This document shows positions 1 through 13,000 of a stretch of 27,878 nt of DNA, one piece after another. A model generated the notes under the pieces. That model was not told the DNA's origin, did not search any database, and saw nothing but the letters and a program-made list of their open reading frames with translations. Location: assembly GCA_002245135.1 (NCBI GenBank), contig NGBS01000667.1, positions 1 to 27,878 on the forward strand, given 5' to 3'. The position numbers and the translations under genes are program-made. This DNA comes from Proteromonas lacertae. Taxonomy: Eukaryota > Sar > Bigyra > Opalinata > Proteromonadidae. Positions within the stretch are counted from its first letter, which is position 1. Each line of letters starts with the position of its first letter.

Positions 1-2603
1 TATTCTTCCATTCAAATTACTACTGTCAAATGTAATATATTTATTCATATTATCTTGATAATTATTGAATGTTAAATAGATAGGTAAATCCAATGTATCT
101 TTACAAATTGGTTTAATATCAAATTCACCACTTCTTTCAACAGTAATTGAACTATCAATACACTCATTATACGTTTAAACTCACTGAATGATATATTATA
201 ATCAACAGAAACATTACCATTAATCATAAATGAACCACTTGTAGCAATACAGTAAATCATTTCAACTTGTTTCACTTCATCTAATGGAGAATCAATAATG
301 AAATCTTGAACTTCATGAATATCTGAATTAGCTATTGTTTTAATATTGAATGAATAGGGTAATGGTTTAACATTCATTGATATATTCTGAGTAACTTTTT
401 CATATTTCTTATTTCTTACTTCTAATTCACAATATACATCATTTTCATCATATAAATTTGAACTAACAACATTCCAAGATAATTCAATTGTATTATTCTC
501 ACTTAGTTCACTTGTCTTTAATTCTATTGGTTGTTTTAATAATAATTCATAATCTGGCTTGATAATGATAGGATTAGTAACATTATAATCATAATCAGAG
601 AATGTTGAATTGTTATAATATAATCTTCTTCTTACTTGATAATTCTCACCTTGAACCATCTCTAGTTTTGTATTGGTTTTATCTTTATTTGTGATTATTA
701 CTGTATATAATGGTTTACCATCTTGAGATGTATATGGTATATAAGTGATTTTATGAATTAACTCCATTTCTACATTTGTCTTATAATCTCTAATTACATT
801 CAAATTATTGATCTTTAAGTCATCATAATTGAATAAATTGTTATTGAATGTGATTAACCATAAACATTCGTAATTTGTATTTTTATAACATACTTTATCT
901 ACATCTATATCTTGAATCTCAGGTAATTCTTCTAATAATAATTTCAATGAAAAATCAGTGGCATTAAATGGAATTGGTTTAGTAACAGTGTTTCTATATT
1001 CAAAGGTGAAATATCCTGATAATTCATGATTAATATCACTATCTCCATTTAATATATTGATTGTTACATTGTTTATTTTGTATTGTGGTATTTGGTTGAA
1101 TGATAAAAACACAATATCATATTTTGATTCATTCATTGATATTTCACTTTTTATTAATACATCTCCGAATATCTTCATTTCATTGAATAATGATTGTAAT
1201 ACCTCGGTACGATTGTTGATTGGTGGGATTTCGGTAGAATTATCATCTGAATTATATTCTGGTAATTGAACATTGAATTCTATTTCTTTGTTAATATTTA
1301 ACTTACTATCTGCTATTATTGTTAGTGTAATATCAGTAACATTGGTTGGCAAAGTGAAACTATGAACTGGCTGGATAAATTGAGTGAATGTTTCACATAT
1401 TGGAGTATATACTTCAGCATCACTGGTTTGTTTGAAGGTGGAATTATCGGTAAAGCATTCAACTGTCATATTATCAAAATCAGTATAAATATCATTCAAT
1501 ATAACATCAGCTTCAAATCTATAAAACAAAATATAAAATTACTAAAAATATACCCGTTCAAGATGTTTGGCTTGTAATTCCATATTGAAATATTAGTCGT
1601 TTCATAATAAAAATTTGTTAAAATCTTATTCAATTCCATCTCTGATGCATTAATTGGTATTTCAACTGTTTTATTGAGACTTCTAAACATAAATTGACCT
1701 TCTAAACTTGAACCATCACTTGTTGTTAACTTATTACATAATTCAGTGTCATTCTTACTACTATGACATAAATAGATGTAATTGTCTTCATTCAAATTAT
1801 TAATTAACTTGAATTCTGGTCTATTGTTATTCTTCATGGGATGATTCTGGTAATCATACTCAATCTCAATATATCTATCATAATAAGGGTATCTTGAGTT
1901 AACATTCTTATCACTCAACTTGAATTCAGATATACCAACACTCACTAAAACTCTCAGCAATCACATCTAAGCTGGAATTATAACTAATTAAGCTACTTCT
2001 TGAGTTGTTGTATTCAATCATGAAATATCCTGCTATTGGTGTAGCATCAATATTCTCAAACAATATCTTTGGATGTTTACCAATTAAGTTGTGAGTATAA
2101 CCAATTTCTATATTATACTCATTTCCAACATTTGGTTGGTAGTAAATAGTGTAATTACGTTCTGGAGATTCTTCTGATAATTTCTCAACTTCTACTTTTT
2201 CTACTATGTTTGGATAACTCTTGTTAATTGCATTAAATATCTCATCAGTAGTATTCTGGTAGTTTAACTCTGTAGTAACAGTCACATTCATAGATGAAGG
2301 TCCAATTATCTTCAATTGATACTTGCCTTTATTTTTTAAGTAGAATCTTGTCAATTTCTGAGTGTTCTTTGAAGTCATTACGATAGTCTGGATTTCTTTA
2401 GCTGGAGAATTAAAAGTTGTCTTTATCTTTATCCCAGCACCACTACTTGGAAGAACAGCTGTTTTTACTTGAACTATACTACCTTCACCAAAGTTTTTGT
2501 CAATATCATAACTTTGATTCACAATCTCACCATAAGGATCGTCAGGAATTTCAGCACATGTGCATACAAGAAAACACATCAACATTGACAATATCACTCT
2601 CAT
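1..2603 (-). CDS. SIG1/mastigoneme-like secreted protein, C-terminus beyond window
   Basis: Starts at 2603 with a signal peptide (MRVILSMLMCFLVCTC, residues 1-16). Exons 2603-1554 and 1518-1; the 35-nt intron 1519-1553 is GTAT..TAG. About 856 codons are visible and the frame is open at base 1. The body is a string of beta-type repeats (GYFMIEY, GQFMFRS, GYFTFEY, each followed by a polar-helix segment such as LKLLLEELPEI) and a CIATSGSF segment. This pattern is typical of stramenopile SIG1/Ocm1-type proteins, where EGF modules usually follow; those would lie outside the window. It is rich in N-x-S/T sites, as expected for a secreted glycoprotein. Two single-base frame breaks are needed: one base too many at the A run 1947-1950 (+ strand) and one too few at the T run 174-176. 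The corrected product is continuous and repeat spacing is kept. The family is inferred from motif pattern; the exact role is not shown by the sequence. Confidence 0.6.
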
Positions 2604-2850
2604 TTTGCTATAAAAAATAAATAATAATAAAAGCAAAATAAATTGATGGAATTATAAGAGATGAAATAATTTATACCTTTAGTAAATAGCAAAACAAATA
2701 TCAGTGAAAATGGTCAACCAAAAGTAAATTATGTTGAGTTGTGGTGTATGAAAATATAAATTGGGTTTTGATAATTTTGGATAACCACATATTTAAAAGT
2801 ATTTTTATATCTCTTGTAGTGAGTTGGTAACAAAATTAATATTTCTGTAA

Positions 2851-4888
2851 ATGTCAGTAAGCAATTATACATCTGAAATTAACTTAAAACTCAATCTTCC
2901 TCCAGATTTTGGTCTTCACAGGTTTGAAGATAATAAGAAATATATGGATTCTCTTATGAATAACGATGATCCTTATTTATATGTACAAATCAAATTAAAT
3001 AAAGGAAAAGTGAAAGCTGAGTCAATTCGAAGTATTTATTGGATGGTTGCTTTAGATTGTGTTGAAATAAAAGAAGAATATCCTGTTAAATCCTTTATAC
3101 AATCACTTCGTTCAGCAAGGCAAAGATACGAAAATTTGAAGATTTCCTATGGTTTGAACTCAAAACATACAAATGCAACAGTAAGTGTAGAATCAGACAA
3201 TAATATAGAAGAATTACAAGAAGAAATAGTAAAGGATATAGATAGATTATTTCCAACAGGATGTGAAGATTTTTTCGAGCAAAAGTCAGTTCGTCAAACC
3301 ATCACTCAAATTTTAACAGTATGGTGTTTAGAACATCCAGTACTACGATATAGACAAGGAATGCACGAAATATTAGCTCCAATTTATTACATTGTAGAAA
3401 GAGACAAATTATTCAATTACAAAACGAATAACAATGAAAATGATGAAATATATGAAATATTCAATCCAAACTATGTAGAACATGATAGTTTTATAATATT
3501 TGACAGTTTAATGAAACATTTAAGTGTATTATATGATAATAATGAAATGTTTGATCATGAAATAAGTGATGATAATTTGCCTTTGATATTAAGAATGTGT
3601 AATAAAATAAGTGAATCAATAGAATATTACTCACCTGATTTAATGATACGATTTAAAAAGAGAATTTTGATTTAAGAATGTTTATATTAAGATGGGCAAG
3701 GTTGATGTTTGCTAGAGAGTTTAATATCAATGTTGTGTTGAGATTATGGGATTATACATTTGGTGATATTGCAAAGAAGAAATATTTATTGAGTGAATTA
3801 ATAGAAGCAGAATGTACTGCATTTGTATAATTATATATTATATATTATTGTTTTATTATCTTTGTAGATATTAATACAACAACCAAATCTGTTGATGAGT
3901 AATTTATGTCATATTATTCAAACATTGAATGAATATCAATTAGATATTCCAATAGATTTTATCTATCAGCAATCTAAATTAGTATTGAAGAAGAAACCAT
4001 TGGAGTTTTTAGCTAAAGTAATTATACCTAAATCAATTGCTGAACAACAACAACAACAAAATAATAAACCAAAAGTCAATACAGAACAATCATCAATTCA
4101 ACCACAATCTATTCAACCACCACCACCACAACAACAACAACAGAATTCTCCAAGAGAGAGTAGTTTTTCCTTTTTCTCATTTTTTTCTACCTTAACAGGT
4201 TCAAATGTAAATACTCCAAAATCAGTTGAAAATACTCCAAAGAAAGTGAATAATCCAAAACCACCACTTTATAAACAATCACCACTACTACTACAACAGA
4301 AGAAAACATTAACAACAACATTCTCAACTTCACAGCAACAGATACAATCAGCAAATGTGATTAGGAAAATACCATCATTACCAAAACTCAGTCATAAGGA
4401 CTATACATATAATAAAAGAGTATAAATATATTTTTATTATTATTTAGATGGCAATTCGATTAGATTTTGTTTGTAACTTGATTACTGATGAATGGGCTAA
4501 GATATTGGAATATATTCCTGAAAATACAAATATTGATGCTGTTCCAATGTCTAAGGCAATTAAAACATTAACAAAAGTGCAATATGTAATGAATAATAGA
4601 ATAAGTGAAGAAGATGCATTTGAAGAAGAAGAAGAAGAAGTAAAAAATGATAGTCAAATACCAACAGCTGTTGATGTAATTGTTAAAGAAGAAAATAGTG
4701 ATTCTAATATAAAAGATTTATCATTTCAATCATCTCCAAGTGATAATAGTGAAAAAGTTGAAAAAGAAGAAGAGAATAAACCATGCAATGAAAAGAGAAG
4801 TAGATTTATAAGTGAAGAGTTGAGAGAAGCTTTGTTTGATACTCCCTCAAGTGGTTTATTTGATGATAGTGTTGATAGTAATGAATAA
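2851..4888 (+). CDS. TBC1D5: TBC1D5-like Rab GTPase-activating protein
   Basis: A TBC-domain GAP, which inactivates Rab GTPases by supplying Arg and Gln fingers in trans. Exons 2851-3824, 3868-4419, 4448-4888 (introns of 43 and 28 nt, GTAT..TAG), about 655 aa. The N-terminal part (LRSARQRYENLK) and the TBC core resemble TBC1D5, the retromer-associated Rab7 GAP. The Arg finger motif IVKDIDR has R132, and the Gln finger YRQG is at 167-170, so the catalytic pair is intact. The TBC core continues with MFILRWARLMFAREF and RLWDYTF. The C-terminal half is low complexity (Gln/Pro/Ser, then acidic). One base is missing for a continuous frame at the A5 run 3655-3659; adding one A joins RFKK to ENFDLRMFILRW exactly as TBC domains read. 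No GT..AG intron can explain the shift. The family call is secure; the TBC1D5 subfamily is likely. Confidence 0.82.
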
Positions 4889-5035
4889 TTATAAAATAGA
4901 TTTTTTTTCCTCTTTTTTTATTGAAGATTAAAAAAACATACACAAACACTTTTACTAATTATTTACAGTAAAATCTAAATTTCTCATTGTCACAACAGGA
5001 AAACGATATATTATTCGATTGCTTTTCTTATGCTA

Positions 5036-6226
5036 TTAATAATTATAAATATTTATTATATAAAATACATTCTTTAAACTATCTTTTATTCTTCTTACAT
5101 CTACATTCATCTCACTTGGCATTTCTAATACTATCTCACTTATTATTGTATTCTTTATCTTCTTTCCTATATTTGATAATTCGAAATTATCAGTTTCTCC
5201 TATTGTGTTGTTTTCTTTCATAAATTTTTCATAACTATTCATTATTTTGTTTATTACTTCAAATCTATTACAATTATTATATTATTGAATAAGAATAATA
5301 CATTTCTGTTCTTATTGATTTGACTATCTTAAATGTCATTGGAATCTCAGATGAAGCAACCATTTCTATTATTTTTTATATCAATACAATCAAATATTAT
5401 ACTTTGATTTCATATTCTTTTTTCATCTTTTGTATTAATTCTTTTATCTCATTCTCTTTCATCATATCTATCTCTTTCATTTTATTCTTTGTTCCAATTT
5501 CTTTCAATTTATTATTTATTTCTTTCTTATTCACTTTAAATATTGAACATAATCTGTCAATGTAGATTTTTGGTCTTTTTTCATTATAATTCTTTAATAC
5601 TAACATATCTATTGTATTTATTCTTTCATCTATTATTTCATTCTTTAAATCAATGTGAAAATAATTGATATATTGTTCTAAACTATTCAATTCATTTTCT
5701 ATTTCTGATTTTAATATATTTATTGAATTTCTTTCATCATTTTCATCATCATTTTCATTTTCATCATCAGATTTTTCTTCTTCTTCTTTTTTTCTTTTAT
5801 CTTCTTCTAACGTTTTTGACTGTTCTCTAGATTTTGAATCATTGATATTTGTTTTATTCACTCTATCAACATAGAATATATCTCCAAGATTCTCTAATTC
5901 TTTTTCATGATTCAGATTCTCTTGTAACTCACTATCATCTAAAAATGGATCGTTCATGTTATAACCATTACCATTACTTGCATTTTCATTTTTATGATTC
6001 TTTATAATTCTTTCGATAAAACTACTTATGTTGAAATGAGCATCCTATCATTAAAATTATATAATTAAAATAATCATACAGTATCATCATCTTCATTTTC
6101 TTCTTTCTTTTCCTCTTCTACTGTTTCTACCTCTTTTGAGTATTTTAAACGCTTATAGTCAAATATATATTCATTTTCACTTATTTCGATATATGTTCGT
6201 TTATTTGGTTCAAGTATTTCTTCCAT
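5036..6226 (-). CDS. Ubinuclein/Hpc2-like HIRA histone-chaperone subunit
   Basis: Nuclear protein, probably the Hpc2/ubinuclein partner of the HIRA H3.3 chaperone. Exons 6226-6080, 6044-5403, a short middle exon ending at 5302, and 5264-5036; introns 6045-6079, 5265-5301 and an ambiguous one starting at 5402. The recognisable part is the Hpc2-related domain: NDPFLDDSEL, then GDIFYVDR, matching the family pattern DxFIDDSE...GFYV. The N-terminus (MEEILEPNKR) resembles the FEPNKR segment that precedes it in ubinucleins. The middle is a long Glu/Lys/Asp-rich stretch, followed by helical segments that could be the ubinuclein middle domain. For intron 2, a TAG acceptor (5366) leaves the frame one base short, while the in-frame acceptor is CTGAG (5346), giving 353 aa. 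Every other intron here ends in TAG, so a missing A near 5363-5365 is equally likely. The call rests mainly on the short Hpc2-related motif. Confidence 0.6.
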
Positions 6227-6298
6227 TATTATTCTCTATCAATCAAAAATTCAAAAAGAAAAATTAATCAAACTATATTCAAGCCAACATTAAAAAAC

Positions 6299-6321
6299 GT
6301 TTCAAAATGGGTTTGTGAAAC
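6299..6321. promoter_or_regulatory. Inverted repeat in divergent promoter
   Basis: GTTTCA (6299-6304) and TGAAAC (6316-6321) form a 6-bp inverted repeat around an 11-nt spacer, 36-58 bp upstream of the large EGF-protein ATG. It sits in the 130-bp region shared with the divergent ubinuclein-like gene. It could bind a dimeric regulator, but such short palindromes arise by chance in AT-rich DNA. Nothing else in the spacer is recognisable. Confidence 0.2.
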
Positions 6322-6356
6322 ACTTGGGTCGAAAATTTCATATCTTTTTTTAAAAG

Positions 6357-9300
6357 ATGAAATTCGTTATTACCTTAGGATTGTTGCTAGTGGCAGTATA
6401 TTCAGTATGTCCCAACAATTGCAGTGGTCATGGAACATGCGGTAGTAATGGTGTTTGTAGTTGTTTTAGAAAATCTGATGGTTTTGACAATGACTACGTT
6501 GGTGCTGACTGTTCGAAACGTATGAATATTTTATATTTAAATTAACTAGGTGGTTGTGGAAGTGGTAAGAGTTTCAGTGCTTTAAATACCAACAACAAGT
6601 ATGTTACTCGAAATGTGGATGATGGTAACTTCATTTATTACCGAGAATTGGGTGAAAATCGAGAATTGGAAGTTGCTGAAGTGAATTTAGCTGAAATTGT
6701 TTTAAGGGAAGATACAATAGCCAAAGGTGTGTATTCGGTAAGTACTAACAGTGCAATATTATATTATGATAAAAGTGAAGGTGCTGGTAAAATTAACTGC
6801 TATAATTCAGAGAATGTGTTTGTAGGTGCAGGTGAGATTATAAAGGTAATAGAATCTTTAAACTATTACATTAAAGGTGAAAGTAAAGTAATAGAGAAAG
6901 GTAACAAATGTTTATTAGTAATGAAATATAATGATTTATCCTTAATCAATCCAACAGAAGTTGTTGATAGTAAAGTTACTTGGTCTAGTATGGCTAGTAT
7001 ATTCTCTGAAATAACTGCTTCATCATCTGCTCCTTCTTATAAAATGGGTTGTACAACTACTTTTGGTGAAGCAATAACCGATTCTAATACCTATAGTGTT
7101 TCTAGTATAGCTAATACTGATGGTAATATTGTATTTATTTTTACTACTGCTCCTACTGGCACATGCGTTTTATTAGCTAAACTTGAAGGTGATGCTATTA
7201 CTACTGTTACTGTAGATGAAAGTGATTATTCTAAATATTATTCAACTGTTGATTCAACAGAGTCAAATATGTATGGTGTTACAAATAATAATATTTATAC
7301 AATTCCTGTTAAAAGTGTAGTAAAAGAATACAAAGAAAAGTCATTTGGTGTATTAAACTGTCAAATACCTGGAAATAGAACAATCCAAACAGCATATTTA
7401 TTTGGTAAGACTTCTGATAATTATTATATTTTATATGATTTTAAATTAGTTGATTTTGATGGTAAAGAATTATCAGCTGATGCAAAACCAATTCCAATGT
7501 TATATTATTGTGAATTAAGTCAATATGATGATTTCTCATTATATTACCCTGTTAAATTACCAACAAAAAAAGGTGATGATTGTTCTACTGCAGATAAATG
7601 TTCAATAACTTGGAATGGAATGTGTGATGCTTTTACTCCTTTTTTCCCTACTGCTGATACAAAAGTTCAATTTGCATGTAGGAATGAGAATAATGAAGTA
7701 GAATTATATGAATATAAGACACCAACTACATGTACAAATAAAGATATTGTATTTGCTGTTAATGATGGTGTTACTAAATTTCCTAAAGATAGAATATGTA
7801 ATTTAATAGCTGGTAATATTAATGATAAAGCAAAATCAATAGATATAAGTGAAAGTGCTTATTATAAGAATCATTTGACAGTTAAAAATTCAACAACAGA
7901 ATCAAAATATTATAAATCATTACCAACAGCAACAGAATTAGCATCAGGTTCTAGTATATACAAAGTGAATGGATTAAATGTAATGTCATTACCAACAGGT
8001 GGAATAATGAGATGTTATAATAATGGAGATGGTAGAATTGTCCCAATTGATAATATAAATATATTGTATAAGAATGGAATGGATTATTATGTTCATTCAA
8101 CTGAAGCTGATATCAAATTTAATGATTGTGAATTATTATATTCACATAAAGATATAACATTATATCCAAACACGATTGATAATATCAATAAGATAATTAC
8201 ATTTGAGAAAATGAGTTATTATTTCCAATTATTAGGATTTTATGAATCTTACAAAGATGGTAAAAAATATACTATGTTATGTGGAACAAATCCTACAGAT
8301 CAAAATCCTTCAACATTTAAAGAACATGAGTTTATATTAACTAAACCAACTCTTCCATATTATGAATCTACCAGTGATAAAGTTGAATTTACCTTAGAAT
8401 CAACATCTTCAACTATTGATTCAGGTAGTAAAGATTGTTATTTATTATCATCATTTGATGGAAGTAAAATAGAAGCTGATAAAAGTGATTTAACCAAAAA
8501 ATATGATGTGAAGAAAGTAGCAGATGGCTATGAATTATCATTGAAAAAACCAACACCTTCATCAGAACCAACACCAAAACTTGGAGCTGAAATACCTACT
8601 AGTAGTGGTATTTATAAAGTAACAGGTGTTACATATACAGGAATAGGTAAAGCTGGAGGATTATTAGAATGTAGAAATAAAAAGAATAATAAACCATTAG
8701 GTTTAGCAAAAATATATTCATTTTTTAAAGATAATGATGTTAATACTTATGCCATTAAATATTACTTTGTAAAATCAGGTGAAAAACCAACTCCTGAATA
8801 TTATAGTTGTGATGTATTAGAAAGTAATAATGATTTAACAATGTATTATGATAAACAAACATATGTTGCTGGTACTGGAATGACATGGAAAGGAATTACT
8901 GCTGCTATATTAAAAACACCAATGGGAATAACCATACCAACTACAAGTGATGATAAAGTAAAAATGTTATGTGAAGATACAGATGATAAATATAAATTAT
9001 ACGAAGGTACTGCTGCAGATGTAACTGACACTAATAGTATTATATTTGCATTAGATCCTGCTCCTGCTGATTCATCTACTCCACCAAATGGTAAGAAGTG
9101 TTTCTTAATGGCCAATACTGATGGTACTTCTATTACTTCACTCGATGCTATTAAGAATAGTGATTTAGGTAAGAAATATGATATATCAGGAAATAGTAAT
9201 GATGGATTTACATTGAAATTAAAATCAACAATTCCAACAGCATTAGAAAATCCTGTTAAGACAGGAATATATGAAGTATCAAATGCAAAGTATGATATTG

Positions 9301-11297
9301 GCAGTGAATTATCATGTTTAACATATGATGATAATACAATATCAACTGGATTAGTATTAAAGAGTGAAGGTAGTAAATTATTAATGTCATTTGAAAAAGA
9401 TAAAGATTTGAGTATATTAAAATGTATGATGATTAATAAATATAATGATTTATCCAATTATGTGAAATGTGAAGTTTCTTCTAGTAGTTGTCCAACTAAA
9501 ATAACTAATAATGCATTGTCTGTTTTAGGATTTGTAGATAAGAGTAAATTAAATTTCCAATGTGGTTTAGAAGGTGTAATTAGTTCATATACATCTCAGG
9601 AAATTACATTACCAACAGTTGATTCATTGTCTACAACACCAACAGCAGTTACAATTACACTCTCATCATCACCTCCAGATGCTGGTTCTGTTTGTCACTT
9701 ACTTTATTCATTTACAGCTAAACCTATTCAGTTAGATACAAGTGATGTAAAATCAACTAATTTCCTTTCTGTTTCAACAGGTGAAGTTTATACTTATTAT
9801 GAAACAAAACCAAATATTAATACAAAACCACAACCAGTAGAAGATGATAAAATCGACATAATAGGAGATGTTGGAGAAATTGGTGCAAATTTACAATGTA
9901 GAGATAAAGTGAGTAGTAAATTCTTAGGATTAGCCAATTTATTAGGAAAAGATGAAGATGGCAAATATATAATGAAATATCTATTTGATATTCCTAAAGA
10001 TGTTGATTCATTTGTCTGTGAAGTAAATGAAGTGATTAATGATTTATCATTAATAAAGAGTGAGGTAATTACTACTGATGATTGTTCAGATAAATTATCA
10101 TGTATGATAATAATAAGTGGAATATTGAATATATTAAAATCAAGTATATTTAAAAATAATGAAGGAGTTAGAATGTTATTAGATGATAATGAATATGAAG
10201 CAAGTTGTGTTGATCTTAAGAATAATAAAGTAACAGTGTATATAGTAAAGCCTGAAGTAGATATGAGTATAGAAGATGCAGTATTTTCATTATCTGAAAA
10301 TGATGAGAATGAAATATCTCCAGTTGGAATGGAATGTCGATTATTAATATCTGCTGATGGTAATAAACTTCCCTTAGAAGAAAGTCAATTTGGTAAAACA
10401 TTATATTATGATGAAAAAGAAGGTGGTTTTTCAACCACACCATGTACTCCTGAAGATGGTAGTGAATTGTGTAAAAATGAGGATGATGAAAGTACAGTAG
10501 TGATAACTGGTAATTTAATTGATGCTATTAATGCTGAACAAAAGAAAACAGGAAAATTCTTTATTCCAATCAATACAGAAAATCGAACAATAATTGAAAA
10601 TTATTTACAACCAGGAAAATGGATAAAAGTAGGTGATATTGTTACACAAATCATTAGTATTGATTATAATTTAGTAGATGCACCAACACCATCACCTGGT
10701 CCAAGAAGACAATTGAGACAATTAGCACCAACTGTTCAAGGTTATTATGCTATACTAGATAAAAAAATTACATTTACAACAACTCCATCTACTATTACAA
10801 TTCAACTTAATGCAGGTGGTAGTAATAATTATGATCCTCATATTGCATTAGAATGTAGTGGACAAGGTGTATGCAACAGAGAAAGTGGATTATGTGAATG
10901 TTATGATGGTTATAGTGGAGATTCTTGTCAAAGATTAGATTGTCCAAACAATTGTAATGGAAATGGTAGATGTGTTCCATTGAGTGAATTATTATCAAAT
11001 GGTGATATAATAGGATATGGAGGATTTGGAAATAAACATGAAATCAAAGTTAGTAGTAATACAATAGTATCAGATGATGAAGTCTATGGTTGTTTATGTG
11101 ATAAAAGACATCGTGGATATGATTGTAGTTTAATTGAATGTCCTTCAAGTGTAGATCCAGAAGGAGCAACAAATACAGTAGGAAATGAATATCGAGATTG
11201 TAGTGGAAGAGGTATTTGTAATTACAATACAGGAGTTTGTGAATGCTTTGATGGATTTAGTGGAGAAGGATGTCAAACTCAAGTTGAAATGATGTAA
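6357..11297 (+). CDS. Large secreted EGF-module protein with six ~205-aa repeats, mastigoneme-like
   Basis: Exons 6357-6519 and 6550-11297, joined across a 30-nt intron (GTATGA..CTAG, phase 1), give 1,636 aa. A signal peptide (MKFVITLGLLLVAVYS) leads into an N-terminal EGF module (CPNNCSGHGTC, CSCF). The body, residues ~100-1400, is six diverged copies of a ~205-aa unit. Each copy has a central C(x)n-NDLSL/DDFSL/KDITL motif near residues 174, 375, 581, 807, 1013 and 1210, and a CxLL..sDG motif near 258, 470, 683, 904, 1102 and 1317. I do not recognise this unit. The C-terminus (~1481-1636) is a run of EGF modules (CSGQGVC, CECYDGYSG, CPNNCNGNGRC, CSGRGIC, CFDGFSG), the arrangement known from stramenopile SIG1/Ocm1 mastigoneme proteins. 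There is no membrane segment after the signal peptide, so it is probably secreted and assembled outside the cell. A dibasic PRRQLRQL stretch precedes the EGF block and could be a processing site. It is paralogous to the gene at 14907-17916. No frame break in 4.7 kb of exon. Confidence 0.8.
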
Positions 11298-11472
11298 TAT
11301 TCTATTATTACACACATTTAAATCTCTTTATTATTGAAATTATATTAATTGATTAACTTTTATACCATGTTAATCAATATAAAAGTTGTGTGTTTATATG
11401 AAATAAAAATCATAATCAATACCATAAAACATAAATAAACAATTTAAAACTGAAAATTTAATCATTTACTAA

Positions 11473-12779
11473 TTAATGGTGAGAATGGTGGTGATGGTGT
11501 GAGTGATGATGGTGATTACTTCTTTTGCTACTTCTACTCCTACTCCTGCTATTACTTCTATTCGAATTATTATTTACCCTTTCTTTTATTGGATAATTAT
11601 TCTTAAATTCTAAGATATATTTAGGATTATGTAACAATTGTAATTCATTTTTATTATAAACCTCTCTAACATCAAAATCTTCTAATTCTACTTCATATTT
11701 GCATTCATTATTTAATCCATAATCAGAATTTTTCATTTTTATTACTTTTGTTATTTTACCACAATATCCTTTATATTTTCCAACTTTTATTCCTACCAAT
11801 GAGTCTTGTTCATATTTCAACAATAATCTCTTATCTATTTCTTCACCCATTTTATAAGTCATCTTACCTAATCGTAAATCAGGAGCTGGTTTTGCACCTA
11901 ATCCTAAACCTTGAACTCTTACTTTTGTCTATTATAAATAAATAAATAATAAAAATAATAATATATATTAATACTTCTTGTATTTTGGCTGGTTCTTTAC
12001 AGTTCAATCCAACTGCCATTCCTTCTTTCCAACCCATTCCACGAAGTAAAGCAGCACCTATTAAATCAATTGGAACATTATTATAAGCTTCACTCTAAAT
12101 ATATTTAATATATTAACATACTTGTGGATCAAGTTCATCAGGTAATAATTCGATATGTTTCTTATATTTCTCATCTTCATCAGCTGTATTCGACAATCCA
12201 GGTATTCGATTACGTTGTAATAATGGAACATTCGATTTATCTTTTATTTCGGTTAGTGGAATTGCAGAGATTTTTTCTATTTTTATTATTATTATTATTA
12301 TATTTCATTATATTTATACGTTTTCTTGTTTCATCTATTCCATGCTCTAATTCATATCTAGCTCGTTCTTCGATTGTCTATCAAATATTATATTATTTTT
12401 ATAATTCATACCATAGGTTTTGATTCATCTATTTTTGTTACATTTAAATCTGTTGTATTGCTTTGATTGTTGTTATCAAATACTAATTCTGGGTGTAAGT
12501 GATGATAATTCACTTCAAGAGTATTATCAACTAAAGGAATAACCAATTCCTCTTTTGGCTTTTCATGTAACTATAATAAATTTAAATAGATATAATTAAT
12601 ACATCATCTATTGATTTAATGAGTTCCTTCACTGGTTTTTTGGAATCATCTTCAAACAACTTTGATTTATCTTCTAATATCTATACATGAGACTATATAA
12701 TTCATACCACCTTCTTTTTTGGCTTAACTTTGGGCATAGAAAAACAGAGTGAAGAACCACTGGATGAAGAAGTATTCAT
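11473..12779 (-). CDS. GPKOW: GPKOW/Spp2-like G-patch and KOW splicing factor
   Basis: Spliceosomal G-patch protein that in other eukaryotes binds the DEAH helicase Prp2/DHX16 and activates the spliceosome. Seven exons (12779-12708, 12680-12603, 12570-12412, 12377-12320, 12276-12122, 12094-11975, 11928-11473) with six introns of 27-46 nt, all GTAT..TAG; 365 aa with no frame break. The G-patch starts near residue 182 with ALLRGMGWKEGMAVG and ends with VQGLGLGAKP, the family hallmark. A KOW domain follows (LVGIKVGKYKGYCGKITKV, ~residues 246-270). The C-terminus is an SR-dipeptide stretch followed by a His-rich tail (HHHHSHHHHHSHH). Polyhistidine tracts are known to favour nuclear-speckle localisation. 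The N-terminal half is charged and probably disordered. This is the most intron-rich gene in the window. Convergent with the EGF gene, 175 bp apart. Confidence 0.88.
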
Positions 12780-13000
12780 TTGGTATATATTGTATAAAGG
12801 ATGTAAAATATATTATAAAGAAAATAGAAAATTAAATATGTGATGAGAAATTCCTTTCAAAAAATTGAAAAAAAAGTATGCTTGAGTGGAACTTGAAGAA
12901 ATTTTGTGGTTTAATAGTAGTTTATGATAAAGTGATAAGAAAGCAATAGGAGATGATACTTACAACAATTAAATGATTTTATTTACATAATTCACATTAT

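Noticed and set aside
1926-1950. A 22-nt GTATAT..TTGAG intron to join the two frames of the first gene.
   Set aside because: The acceptor is not TAG, the length is below the observed minimum, and it would delete the conserved segment VSVGISEFKL, which reads well with one base fewer in the A run.
3655-3680. Programmed -1 frameshift at TTTAAAAAG in the TBC gene.
   Set aside because: The breaks in the window need both directions and share no slippery heptamer or downstream structure. TBC genes are not known for frameshifting. A single missing A is simpler.
8846-9457. 203-codon open frame on the minus strand inside the large EGF gene.
   Set aside because: It is an antisense shadow of a low-complexity AT-rich coding region, with no signal or domain.
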